Source: Wocania_A spongiicola
GTDB taxonomy: Bacteria; Bacteroidota; Bacteroidia; Flavobacteriales; Flavobacteriaceae
Reading direction: 5' to 3'
Length of the DNA: 64,000 bases
NCBI RefSeq assembly: GCF_023502325.1
Contig: NZ_JAMFLZ010000001.1
Location: 310,001-374,000 of the forward strand
Shown: piece after piece, positions 18,275 through 25,866 of the stretch
Numbering within the stretch: position 1 is the first letter of the stretch
How the letters are laid out: each line of letters starts with the position of its first letter
The notes under the pieces: generated by a model
What the model was told of the DNA's origin: nothing
The model's database searches: none
What the model saw: only the letters and a program-made list of their open reading frames with translations
Position numbers and translations under genes: made by a program

Positions 18275-18537
18275 AAAAACCCTTTAAGTACAAAAAGAAG
18301 GATAATTTCAATTCCTATAGCGAATATTATATATATGTGTCCAACGTTGAATTTGTATTTTAATATTAAAGCAGATGCTATCAAAACTCCAAAGACAGTT
18401 AAACCTCCTTTAATATCTGACCAAAATGAATCAGGTTCAGATTTATAATCAAAATAATAAGCGATTAAGATTAAAATTAGAGACAAAAAATTAAGATTTA
18501 TATACTTAAAAATGAATTTAATGACATCCACAGCCAT
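18265..18537 (-). CDS. Small membrane protein downstream of feoB
   Basis: About 90 residues, from an ATG at 18537 (MAVDVIKFIF) if a 20-bp overlap with the preceding Cys-rich gene is allowed. Longer starts (18540, 18585) would overlap more, and the extra residues (YGNQRKKVPKYVVE) are a frame-shifted reading of that gene. Three hydrophobic segments are seen: FLSLILILIAYYF, GGLTVFGVLIASALIL and IYIIFAIGIEIILLFVL. No known family is recognised. Its place as last gene after feoA-feoB-Cys-rich peptide suggests a link to iron uptake, but this is guilt by position only. Confidence 0.5.
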   Translation of the reverse strand: MAVDVIKFIFKYINLNFLSLILILIAYYFDYKSEPDSFWSDIKGGLTVFGVLIASALILKYKFNVGHIYIIFAIGIEIILLFVLKGFLKK

Positions 18538-18658
18538 CATCTCCACCACATACTTTGGCACTTTTTTTCTTTGGTTTCCATACAAATTTTTTAACGATAA
18601 AAGCTAAAGCTAAACCAAGTACTGTAAAGGCTAAAATATTTTGTATAATGATATTCAT
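18518..18658 (-). CDS. FeoB-associated Cys-rich membrane protein, 46 aa
   Basis: A 46-residue frame with ATG at 18658 and TAA at 18518. One membrane helix (IIIQNILAFTVLGLALAFIV) is followed by a basic stretch KKFVWKPKKKSAK and a Cys-rich tail CGGDDGCGCH. This matches the small FeoB-associated Cys-rich proteins found beside feoB in many bacteria, which may take the place of FeoC or help hand over iron. It lies 27 bp downstream of feoB on the same strand. Confidence 0.85.
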   Translation of the reverse strand: MNIIIQNILAFTVLGLALAFIVKKFVWKPKKKSAKVCGGDDGCGCH

Positions 18659-18685
18659 ATATGTTTAGTCGTTTTACAAAGATAA

Positions 18686-20785
18686 TTATTTCAACAACTG
18701 AAAAGCTATTAATGCTACTATGTATGCAAAAGTACTCATGATGACAAGTTGTAATGTTGGCCATTTCCAACTATTAGTTTCTCGTTTTACAATAGCAAGT
18801 GTACTCATACATTGCATAGCAAAGGCATAAAATAGTAATAGTGATATGCCTGACGCAAAATTAAATAATGGCCCGCCAAGTACAGGGTTTATTTCTCCTG
18901 CCATCCGGTTTTTAATGGTTTCTTCTTCATCACTTCCAACGCTATAAATAGTTGCAAGTGTACCTACAAATACTTCACGAGCAGCAAAACTACTCACAAT
19001 AGCGATACCAATTTTCCAGTCATAACCTAGAGGTCTTATTACAGGTTCAATAGCTCTTCCTGTTAACCCTATAAAAGAATGCTCTAATTTATGTGAAGCA
19101 ATTTTTTGCTGTAATTCCTCTTCATTTAAATTTTGCGAAGCATATTTAGTAGTAATAATATTTTCAGCATTATTAAAATCTTCACCTGGACCATAAGATG
19201 CCAAAAACCAAAGTACAATAGATATGGCAAGAATAATTTTACCAGCACCAAATATGAAGGCTTTAGTTTTTTCAATTACAGTAATGGCAACATTTTTAAA
19301 TAGAGGCAATTTGTAGTTTGGCATTTCAACTACAAAAAACGATTTGCTTTTTATCTTTAATATTTTATTTAATATGTATGCCGAAATAACTGCAGCGCCA
19401 AAACCAATTAAATAAAGCAGCATTAGCGTTAAAGCTTGATAGCTTAACCCTAAAAAGCGCCCCTCTGGAATAACTAAAGCAATAATAATTAAGTATACAG
19501 GTAATCTTGCCGAACAGGTTGTAAATGGAGTTACTAAAATAGTAATTAAACGCTCTTTCCAACTTTCAATGTTTCGGGTAGCCATAATAGCAGGAATAGC
19601 ACATGCAGTACCAGAAATTAGTGGCACCACACTTTTTCCGCTTAGTCCAAAACGACGCATAATTCGATCCATTAAAAACACCACGCGACTCATGTATCCA
19701 CTTTCTTCAAGTACAGCTATAAATAAAAATAAGAATGCTATTTGTGGAATAAATATTACGATACCACCAAGCCCTGGAATAATACCTTCTGCTAGTAAAT
19801 TTGTAAAAGCCCCAGGAGGTAAAACATTTTTAGTCCACTCACTTAATGAAGCAAAAGTAGCATCTATTAAGTCCATTGGCAGTTCAGCCCAATCGTAAAT
19901 AGCTTGAAAAATAGTTAGCAGAATTAAACCAAAAATTAAATAACCCCAAACTTTATGGGTTAAAACCCGATCTAACTTAGAACGTAAATCTTTGGCTTGA
20001 GAGGCGTCAATAGTTTGCCCTTGTTTAAGCACATTATTTATAAACTGGTAACGTTTAATAGTTTCCTTTTGCTGTAGCCGTTTTAAATCAGCTTTACTCT
20101 TAGTTTTAAAATTGGCAACGGCATCAATCTCGTTTCTGTCTGTTTTTCCAAAATTTACATCTTGTGTTATAACCAACCAAAGTTTATATAGTAATTGATT
20201 TGGAAATGCTTTTTTTAAGTTTCCAAAATATTCAGCATCTATACCTGAAGCATCTATACATGGAGAAACCGAAATATCTTTGTAATTAGCAATTAAATCT
20301 TTTAATTGATCAATACCGTTGTTTTTTCTAGTACTTACTAATGCAATTTTAGTTTCTAGATGTTCCTCTAAATAGGGTATGTCTAAAGAAATACCTTTAT
20401 AATCCATTCGATCTGCCATGTTAATGACAAGTATCGTTGGAATTTCTAAATCTTTAATTTGTGTAAAAAGAAGTAAGTTTCGCTTGAGGTTTTCAACATC
20501 ACTTACTACCACAGCAATATCAGGAAAATCTTTGTCGTTTTTATTTAAAAGTAACTCTATAACAACATTTTCATCAAGCGAGGAAGCATTTAAACTATAG
20601 GTTCCAGGTAAATCAATAATGTGAGCTTTAACACCACGAGGCAATTTGCAAATACCTTCTTTTTTTTCAACCGTAATACCTGGGTAATTACCTACCTTTT
20701 GATTTAAACCTGTTAAGGCATTAAAAACAGACGTTTTTCCGGTATTGGGATTTCCAATTAATGCAACATTTATCTGTTTACTCAT
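18686..20785 (-). CDS. feoB: Ferrous iron transporter FeoB
   Basis: 699 residues. The N-terminal G-domain shows G1 GNPNTGKTS, G3 DLPGTYSL and a G4-type NMADRMD, followed by the helical GDI-like spacer. The polytopic membrane part contains the gate motifs with conserved cysteines (SGTACAIPAIMATR and TTCSARLPVYLI) repeated later (SFAAREVFVGT, FAMQCMSTLAIVKRETNSWKW). It imports Fe(II) at the inner membrane. Its start overlaps feoA by 8 bp, indicating translational coupling. The G-domain is complete. Confidence 0.97.
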   Translation of the reverse strand: MSKQINVALIGNPNTGKTSVFNALTGLNQKVGNYPGITVEKKEGICKLPRGVKAHIIDLPGTYSLNASSLDENVVIELLLNKNDKDFPDIAVVVSDVENLKRNLLLFTQIKDLEIPTILVINMADRMDYKGISLDIPYLEEHLETKIALVSTRKNNGIDQLKDLIANYKDISVSPCIDASGIDAEYFGNLKKAFPNQLLYKLWLVITQDVNFGKTDRNEIDAVANFKTKSKADLKRLQQKETIKRYQFINNVLKQGQTIDASQAKDLRSKLDRVLTHKVWGYLIFGLILLTIFQAIYDWAELPMDLIDATFASLSEWTKNVLPPGAFTNLLAEGIIPGLGGIVIFIPQIAFLFLFIAVLEESGYMSRVVFLMDRIMRRFGLSGKSVVPLISGTACAIPAIMATRNIESWKERLITILVTPFTTCSARLPVYLIIIALVIPEGRFLGLSYQALTLMLLYLIGFGAAVISAYILNKILKIKSKSFFVVEMPNYKLPLFKNVAITVIEKTKAFIFGAGKIILAISIVLWFLASYGPGEDFNNAENIITTKYASQNLNEEELQQKIASHKLEHSFIGLTGRAIEPVIRPLGYDWKIGIAIVSSFAAREVFVGTLATIYSVGSDEEETIKNRMAGEINPVLGGPLFNFASGISLLLFYAFAMQCMSTLAIVKRETNSWKWPTLQLVIMSTFAYIVALIAFQLLK

Positions 20786-21014
20786 GGTTTAATTTTTCGA
20801 TTAAAATATGAGTTGCAGTTTCTTTTCTAATAGCTAAATGTGTTCCGTTAATGTTTAAATACATAGGGTCTGCAAATGGAGCAACCTGAACAAGTTCTAC
20901 AGAGTTGCCTGGTAAACAGCCCATTTCTAATAGCTTTAAGGGAATGTGTATAGATGAAACGTCTTTAATAACGCCTTTCTCTCCACGTTTTAAATGTGCT
21001 AATGTGTCTTTCAA
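20778..21014 (-). CDS. feoA: FeoA SH3-like partner of FeoB
   Basis: 78 residues with the FeoA features LKRGEKGVIKDVS, KLLEMGCLPGNSVELVQVAPFADP and a C-terminal ALRK-like LAIRKETATHILIE. FeoA is a small cytoplasmic protein that supports FeoB. The start is a TTG at 21014 because an in-frame stop lies just upstream and no ATG is available. A TATTTTTG -7 box lies 26 bp upstream. The first codon falls within a site similar to the candidate metal-regulator operator at 17534-17551. Confidence 0.92.
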   Translation of the reverse strand: MKDTLAHLKRGEKGVIKDVSSIHIPLKLLEMGCLPGNSVELVQVAPFADPMYLNINGTHLAIRKETATHILIEKLNHE

Positions 21015-21025
21015 GCTTATTTAGA
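21010..21025 (-). promoter_or_regulatory. Site at the feoA start resembling the metal-operon operator
   Basis: TTCAAGCTTATTTAGA matches the core TTTAAGCTTACTTAAA of the metal-operon palindrome at 13 of 16 positions. It covers the feoA start codon and the first bases of the leader. A larger inverted repeat (AGCTTATTT at 21014, AAATAAGCT at 21044) also spans this leader and the -7 box. Confidence 0.3.
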
Positions 21026-21040
21026 TTGATTTTAAAGAGG

Positions 21041-21048
21041 CAAAAATA
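21041..21048 (-). promoter_or_regulatory. -7 box of feoAB
   Basis: TATTTTTG on the minus strand, 26 bp upstream of the feoA TTG start. The expected leader is about 20 nt. Confidence 0.45.
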
Positions 21049-21165
21049 AGCTAAAAGTTTAGAAGTATGAAGGTTTAGTGTTTAAAGTTTTTATGGAAAT
21101 AAAAAAAGTTGAATCAAAATTGTTTTTAGCCTTTTTCTAATCGAAAATATGATAAGGCGAGCACA

Positions 21166-21834
21166 TTATTTCTCCTTTTTTAGATGCGCAATATCTAGTA
21201 ATAAACGATCAATTTCTTCTGAGTTGGTACCATCATAGAAACCTCGAATTTGACGTTTTTTGTCAATAAGCATAAAGTTTTCTGTGTGTATCATATCAAA
21301 AGGACCGCCATCACCATTGTCTTTTACTGCTAAATAGCTTTTTCTTGCCAGTTCGTAAATTTGTTTTTTATCTCCAGTAACTAAATTCCATTTTGCATCA
21401 ACTACTCCTTTTTTAACGGCATAACGTTTAAGTTGAGCAACGGTATCAATTTGGGGTGTTACCGAATGTGACAATAACATAACATCGTTATCATTCATGA
21501 TTTCTTTTTGGATGTCATGCATATGCCCTGTCATAATAGGGCAAATGGTTTGGCAAGTAGTAAAAAAGAAATCTGCAACATAAATTTTATCCTTATAATC
21601 GTTTTGCGTGATGGTTTTTCCGTTTTGATTTGTTAAAGAAAAGTCAACTATTTTATGATATTTTTTTTGATGCTGAATTGTACTATCTACTAACTCGGTA
21701 CTAACCATAGCGGGTTGGTAAATAGGAAGTGGTTTGTAAACATTTAAGGTGTTATAAATTATTGAAATTATAATAATTGAAATAACTCCAAAAACAATAG
21801 CAAACCCCCTATATTCCTTAAAAAACGATAACAT
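21166..21834 (-). CDS. SCO1/SenC family copper chaperone-like protein
   Basis: 222 residues. One N-terminal membrane anchor (FAIVFGVISIIIISIIY) holds a thioredoxin-like domain in the periplasm. The copper ligands are present: C94 and C98 in TTCQTICPIM, and H183 in DMIHTENFML. SCO proteins deliver copper to the CuA site of cytochrome oxidase or reduce its cysteines. It is a single gene, 150 bp upstream of feoA on the same strand and likely transcribed separately. Confidence 0.93.
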   Translation of the reverse strand: MLSFFKEYRGFAIVFGVISIIIISIIYNTLNVYKPLPIYQPAMVSTELVDSTIQHQKKYHKIVDFSLTNQNGKTITQNDYKDKIYVADFFFTTCQTICPIMTGHMHDIQKEIMNDNDVMLLSHSVTPQIDTVAQLKRYAVKKGVVDAKWNLVTGDKKQIYELARKSYLAVKDNGDGGPFDMIHTENFMLIDKKRQIRGFYDGTNSEEIDRLLLDIAHLKKEK

Positions 21835-21934
21835 TGATAGTGACTAAATATTAAATTTATTACAAATTTACAACGTTTTTTAAAGCCACAGAATTTTAAA
21901 GCGACTTAAATTGGTGTTAAAAGCTGCCCTAAAA

Positions 21935-21975
21935 TATTTTTGTCTTTTTAAAGTTGGTTTAAAAGCTTACTTTTG
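21935..21975 (+). promoter_or_regulatory. Two tandem -7 boxes upstream of rseP
   Basis: TATTTTTG at 21935-21942 and TACTTTTG at 21968-21975 both match TAnnTTTG. The second lies 29 bp before the rseP ATG. Either or both may be used. Confidence 0.4.
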
Positions 21976-22004
21976 TGCGATTATAAAAATCTGATAGAAG
22001 ATAT

Positions 22005-23345
22005 ATGGAGTTTGTTATTAAAATATCTCAATTTTTATTGAGTCTTTCATTACTAATAGTTTTACACGAATTAGGACATTTTATTCCTGCAAAAGCATTT
22101 AAAACTAGAGTAGAAAAGTTTTATTTATTTTTTGATGTAAAGTTTTCATTATTTAAAAAGAAAATAGGAGATACTGTTTACGGTATAGGCTGGTTGCCAT
22201 TAGGAGGGTATGTTAAAATTTCAGGTATGATTGACGAAAGTATGGATACCGAACAAATGGCGCAAGAGCCACAACCCTGGGAATTTCGTTCTAAACCAGC
22301 ATGGCAACGTTTAATTATTATGTTAGGTGGGGTTACGGTTAATTTTGTGTTGGCTTTAATCATTTATATTTTTGCATCATTTTTTTACGGTGATACTGAT
22401 ATTTCTGCAGCAAGTTTTCAAGATGGGTATCATGTAAATAACCCATTATTGAAAGATCTAGGGTTTAAAACAGGTGATGATGTTGTTGCTGTTGGAGATG
22501 TAAAAATTGAAAACTATTTTGATATAAAAAGTAACATTATTGGTGCAGAATCTGTAACAATTAAAAGAGAAGGTATTGAAAAAACAATAAGCTTTCCTGA
22601 AGATTTTTTAGGGCAATTGTCAACAAGTAAAGACCGAAGTCTTTTTGAAATAAGGATGCCATTTATTTTTGGTAAAGTAGCCGATTCTTCATTAAATAAA
22701 GAAGTTGATTTAAAGAAAGGAGATTACATTACTGGTATAAATGGAAAAAAAATTAAATATTTTGATGAATTTAAACCTGCTTTACAATCTTTAAAAGGAA
22801 ATGTTGTTACTGTTGATATTATAAGAGATGGAGAAGAGTTAAAAAGAGAATTAAAGGTTGATAATAATGGTGCATTTGGAATCTATCCTGGAGGGTCATA
22901 TAATAGATTTGAAGAGTTAGGTTATTTATCAATCACAAGAAAGGAATATTCTTTTGGAGAAAGTTTTGGTGTTGGTTATAATAAATTTATAAACCAAATT
23001 ACATCTTATTGGGACCAATTAGGAGCTATTTTTAGTCCAAGTACTGGCGCTTATAAAGGCGTAGGTGGTTTTAAAGCTATTTTCGATATTTTTCCAGACA
23101 CTTGGAGTTGGGAAGCTTTTTGGGGTATTACAGCTTTTTTATCAATTATGTTAGCTGTTTTAAACTTATTACCTATACCGGCTTTAGATGGCGGTCATGT
23201 TATGTTTTTATTGTACGAAATGATTTCTGGAAGAAAGCCTGGAGATAAGTTTATGGAGTATGCTCAAATGGTTGGTTTCTTTATATTAATAGCCTTAGTT
23301 TTATTTGCAAACGGAAATGATATTTACAAAGCCATTTTTAATTAA
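22005..23345 (+). CDS. rseP: RseP site-2 protease
   Basis: 446 residues, typical length. The zinc site HELGH is at residues 21-25 in the first membrane helix, and the second metal motif NLLPIPALDGGH is near residue 395. Two PDZ-like domains lie between (one around GFKTGDDVVAVGDVKIENYF, one around VDLKKGDYITGINGKKIKYFDEF). RseP cuts membrane-embedded anti-sigma factors and leftover signal peptides. It stands alone between SCO1 and tRNA-Asn, with promoter boxes just upstream. Confidence 0.96.
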   Translation: MEFVIKISQFLLSLSLLIVLHELGHFIPAKAFKTRVEKFYLFFDVKFSLFKKKIGDTVYGIGWLPLGGYVKISGMIDESMDTEQMAQEPQPWEFRSKPAWQRLIIMLGGVTVNFVLALIIYIFASFFYGDTDISAASFQDGYHVNNPLLKDLGFKTGDDVVAVGDVKIENYFDIKSNIIGAESVTIKREGIEKTISFPEDFLGQLSTSKDRSLFEIRMPFIFGKVADSSLNKEVDLKKGDYITGINGKKIKYFDEFKPALQSLKGNVVTVDIIRDGEELKRELKVDNNGAFGIYPGGSYNRFEELGYLSITRKEYSFGESFGVGYNKFINQITSYWDQLGAIFSPSTGAYKGVGGFKAIFDIFPDTWSWEAFWGITAFLSIMLAVLNLLPIPALDGGHVMFLLYEMISGRKPGDKFMEYAQMVGFFILIALVLFANGNDIYKAIFN

Positions 23346-23362
23346 TTTTTTTAATTATTATA

Positions 23363-23393
23363 TTTGCTGTAATTAAAAAATAATATATATTTG
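23363..23393 (+). promoter_or_regulatory. Full consensus promoter of tRNA-Asn
   Basis: TTTG at 23363-23366, exactly 19 bp, then TATATTTG at 23386-23393: the textbook Bacteroidota -33/-7 pair, ending 24 bp before the tRNA. Confidence 0.8.
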
Positions 23394-23417
23394 CGCTCGC
23401 TTAAGCGGAAAAAACAT

Positions 23418-23491
23418 TCCTTCTTAGCTCAGTTGGTTAGAGCATCTGACTGTTAATCAGAGGGTCCTTGGTTCGAGCCCAAGAGAAGGAG
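23418..23491 (+). tRNA. tRNA-Asn (anticodon GTT)
   Basis: A 74-nt cloverleaf: acceptor TCCTTCT pairs with AGAAGGA, the D-loop is AGTTGGTTA, the anticodon arm TCTGA-CTGTTAA-TCAGA carries GTT, and the T-arm is CTTGG-TTCGAGC-CCAAG. The discriminator base is G and the 3' CCA is not encoded. It is a single tRNA gene with its own promoter and terminator. Confidence 0.97.
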
Positions 23492-23493
23492 CA

Positions 23494-23526
23494 AAAAAAG
23501 TCTAACATTTATGTTAGACTTTTTTG
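23494..23526 (+). terminator. Terminator after tRNA-Asn
   Basis: AGTCTAACAT and ATGTTAGACT form a 10-bp stem with a 2-nt loop, with an A-run before and T-run after. Confidence 0.9.
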
Positions 23527-23603
23527 TTTTTATAAACTTTCTGTTTAAAATTTAGTTTTTACCAATATGCATTTTAGGCATTGTTAATAATATAACAGAA
23601 TGT

Positions 23604-24674
23604 TTAATAATCTGTATATCCTACTTCACTTGATGAATAGAATGTATCCGCATCTGGACTGACTAATTCTTCGTTGTTTTGAAGTTTTTTCACAAAATCA
23701 GGGTTTGATATAAAAGGCCTACCTACGTATACTAAATCTAAACCATTATCAAGAACCGTTTCTGCTTTTTCTATGGTATCGACATCTCCACCTGAAATAA
23801 CAATGCCTTTAAAGTTATCTTTAATGATTTTTTTAATATTTGTATTGAAGTCTGGTGCTCCAAAAGCTACACGTTGATCGACAATATGAACATAGGCTAA
23901 TTTAATTTTCGCTAACTCTTTTGATAAATAGATGAACGTATTTTCTAACTCTTCGTAATCTGATAACATATCATTAAAAGCCCCGTAAGGAGAAAACCTA
24001 ATACCTACTTTATCACTACCAATTTCAACAGCTACCTTTTTGGCTGTTTCTAATACAAAACGAGCTCTATTCTCAACAGATCCACCATATTGGTCTTCTC
24101 TTTGATTGGATTTTGGGTTGATAAATTGATTCATTAAATAACCGTTAGCAGCATGCAGTTCTATACCATCAATACCAGCTTCATTTATTAATCGTTTGGC
24201 TGATAACACGTATTCATTTTGAGCAATCTCTATTTCTTCAATAGTCATTGCTTTAGGTGTATCATGCTCTACCATTCCAGTTTCTGTAAACATTTCACCA
24301 ACAGCTTTTATACTTGACGGTGCAAGAGTAATACTGCCGATAGGCATATTTACTTTTGCCGAAATCCGACCTGTATGCATAAGTTGTACAAATATTTTTC
24401 CATTTTCTGAATGCACAGCTTCTGCTATAGTCTTCCATCCATTAATTTGAGCATCAGAAAAAGCACCAGGAATTCTTGGGTAGCCTAATCCGTTTGGCGA
24501 TGGAGATGTGCCTTCACTAATTATAAGTCCAGCGCTTGCTCTTTGCTTGTAATAGGTTGCCATTAATTCGTTTGGGATATTGTCTATGGCCCTGCACCGT
24601 GTAAGTGGAGCCATTACAATTCTGTTTTTTAATTCAATATTAGACCCAAGTTTAAAGTTTTTAAATATTTCCAT
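23604..24674 (-). CDS. Old Yellow Enzyme-type NADH:flavin oxidoreductase (NemA-like)
   Basis: 356 residues, the standard OYE length, with a TIM barrel that binds FMN. The substrate pair H174 and N177 plus the proton-donor Y179 sit in ELHAANGYLMNQFINP, and MAPLTRCRA marks strand 1. NemA/OYE enzymes reduce electrophilic C=C bonds, N-ethylmaleimide, nitro compounds and quinones. It is the last gene of a two-gene unit, 10 bp after the RidA-like gene. Both lie downstream of a TetR regulator of NemR type and share its operator. Confidence 0.94.
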   Translation of the reverse strand: MEIFKNFKLGSNIELKNRIVMAPLTRCRAIDNIPNELMATYYKQRASAGLIISEGTSPSPNGLGYPRIPGAFSDAQINGWKTIAEAVHSENGKIFVQLMHTGRISAKVNMPIGSITLAPSSIKAVGEMFTETGMVEHDTPKAMTIEEIEIAQNEYVLSAKRLINEAGIDGIELHAANGYLMNQFINPKSNQREDQYGGSVENRARFVLETAKKVAVEIGSDKVGIRFSPYGAFNDMLSDYEELENTFIYLSKELAKIKLAYVHIVDQRVAFGAPDFNTNIKKIIKDNFKGIVISGGDVDTIEKAETVLDNGLDLVYVGRPFISNPDFVKKLQNNEELVSPDADTFYSSSEVGYTDY

Positions 24675-24684
24675 TTTTTATTTA

Positions 24685-25134
24685 TTATTTAATTGTAAAA
24701 GAGCAGGTAAGTCCTGCACATAAGTTTCCATAAAGTTTGTCTACACCAAAAATAGCTCTGGAATGTTGTCCCTTCTCTCCTAAAACTTTGAGAAATAAAT
24801 CAGAAGCTCCATTTACAATTTTTGGGGCATCGTTCCAGTTATTACCTGATTGATAATAGGCATCAAAATGGTTGAGACCAACTATGCGGTCCATACCAAT
24901 TTTTGTTTCTACTTGAGCCAAAACATTTAAAGCGCACATTTGCATGGCTTTATAACCTTCATCATTTGTTAATTCATTCCCAAGTCTACCCTTATAGTAA
25001 TGCTCCCCATTTATTATAGGAAATTGAATAGCTATATAAGCAATATCCCCTCTTATATTAACAGATACATATGAGCCTCCAGGAGTTGAGACTTTAGGCA
25101 ATTCAAGATTAAGTTCTTTTAATTCTTTATTCAT
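24685..25134 (-). CDS. RidA/YjgF-like protein
   Basis: 149 residues of the RidA-like superfamily, in the longer YjgF_endoribonc style: GGSYVSVNIRGDIAYIAIQFP at the start, AMQMCALNVLAQVETKIG in the helix, and KLYGNLCAGLTCSFTI at the end. Classical RidA deaminates reactive imines; the conserved catalytic Arg of that class is not obvious here, so the reaction is uncertain. It starts 48 bp after the TetR gene. The operator-like dyad at 25151-25165 lies in that gap. Confidence 0.85.
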   Translation of the reverse strand: MNKELKELNLELPKVSTPGGSYVSVNIRGDIAYIAIQFPIINGEHYYKGRLGNELTNDEGYKAMQMCALNVLAQVETKIGMDRIVGLNHFDAYYQSGNNWNDAPKIVNGASDLFLKVLGEKGQHSRAIFGVDKLYGNLCAGLTCSFTIK

Positions 25135-25150
25135 TTTTTTAATTTTATAA

Positions 25151-25165
25151 TAGACTGGTCGTCTA
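25151..25165 (-). promoter_or_regulatory. Operator 1 of the NemR-like regulator (before RidA-OYE)
   Basis: TAGACTGGTCGTCTA: perfect TAGAC/GTCTA arms around 5 bp. It is identical at 13 of 15 positions to the site upstream of the regulator itself (25769-25783). From memory it resembles the E. coli NemR box (TAGACC-N4-GGTCTA). Confidence 0.7.
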
Positions 25166-25182
25166 CTAAGGTTTAAATTTTT

Positions 25183-25755
25183 TTAATTTAATATCATTTT
25201 TAATCCAGAAACAAAATTATGTAAAGGGTCTATTGTCTTTTCGCATTTCATTCGTAAAAGAGCACCTTCCCAACTATTTAAAATAAAAGAGGCTAACGCT
25301 TTAGACTCTACATTTTTATTTACTTCACCCGCTTCTTGAGCTTCAATAATGCATTTCTCTAAAGTATTCTGCCAAAGATTAAATTCTTGAGCTATTGTAT
25401 TTCTAAAACTTTCACTCACATCACTCAACTCGTTGCTTGAATTACCCATTAAGCACCCTTGCGTACATTTATTAAGTTGGAAATAATCTATCTTATCAAT
25501 ATATAGTTGAATAATTCGATGCCTAGGACTAAGTGATTTATCTTCTAGTAAATTTTTATATTCCAATAGTCCAATGGAGGAATATTTGCTAATTACCTGT
25601 ACACCAAAATCTTCTTTACTATCAAAATAATAGTAAAATGATCCCTTTGGAACTTCAGCTTTGTCCAATATTTCTTTTAAGCCAACATTGTGATAGCCCT
25701 TTTTAATAAATAAATCAATCCCAGTTGTTAGTATTCTATTTTTTGTTTCAGACAT
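25183..25755 (-). CDS. TetR-family regulator, NemR-like
   Basis: 190 residues. The N-terminal helix-turn-helix reads KNRILTTGIDLFIKKGYHNVGLKEILDKAEVPKGSFYYYF, very close to NemR/AcrR-type repressors. A Cys in the ligand domain (C101 in TQGCLMGNSS) sits where NemR has its redox-sensing Cys106 (SGCLTVK), with C97 nearby. I infer that electrophiles or chloramines modify it and release repression of the RidA-OYE unit. A consensus promoter and an operator precede it, so it likely represses itself too. Confidence 0.88.
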   Translation of the reverse strand: MSETKNRILTTGIDLFIKKGYHNVGLKEILDKAEVPKGSFYYYFDSKEDFGVQVISKYSSIGLLEYKNLLEDKSLSPRHRIIQLYIDKIDYFQLNKCTQGCLMGNSSNELSDVSESFRNTIAQEFNLWQNTLEKCIIEAQEAGEVNKNVESKALASFILNSWEGALLRMKCEKTIDPLHNFVSGLKMILN

Positions 25756-25768
25756 TCTATATTAATAT

Positions 25769-25783
25769 TAGACCGGTCGGCTA
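25769..25783 (-). promoter_or_regulatory. Operator 2 of the NemR-like regulator (own promoter)
   Basis: TAGACCGGTCGGCTA with a central GACCGGTC palindrome. It directly abuts the -7 box (25784-25791) and ends 14 bp before the regulator's start codon, so a bound dimer would cover the start site. Confidence 0.75.
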
Positions 25784-25814
25784 CAAAAGTACTACAAAAA
25801 AAATAACTGCCAAA
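25784..25814 (-). promoter_or_regulatory. Consensus promoter of the NemR-like regulator
   Basis: On the minus strand: TTTG (25814-25811), 19 bp, TACTTTTG (25791-25784). Both boxes and the spacing match the Bacteroidota consensus. Confidence 0.8.
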
Positions 25815-25866
25815 TTATTTTTAAAATATCTTGATTTAATATTCTTTTTCAATAAGTTTATTACGA

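Noticed and set aside
18260..18448. Plus-strand 62-residue frame over the small membrane gene
   Set aside because: The minus-strand reading gives three clean membrane helices in a feo context; this frame begins at the terminator and has no such structure.
18541..18585. Longer N-terminus for the small membrane protein (MYGNQRKK...)
   Set aside because: These residues are an out-of-frame reading of the Cys-rich peptide gene, whose own sequence is clearly coding.
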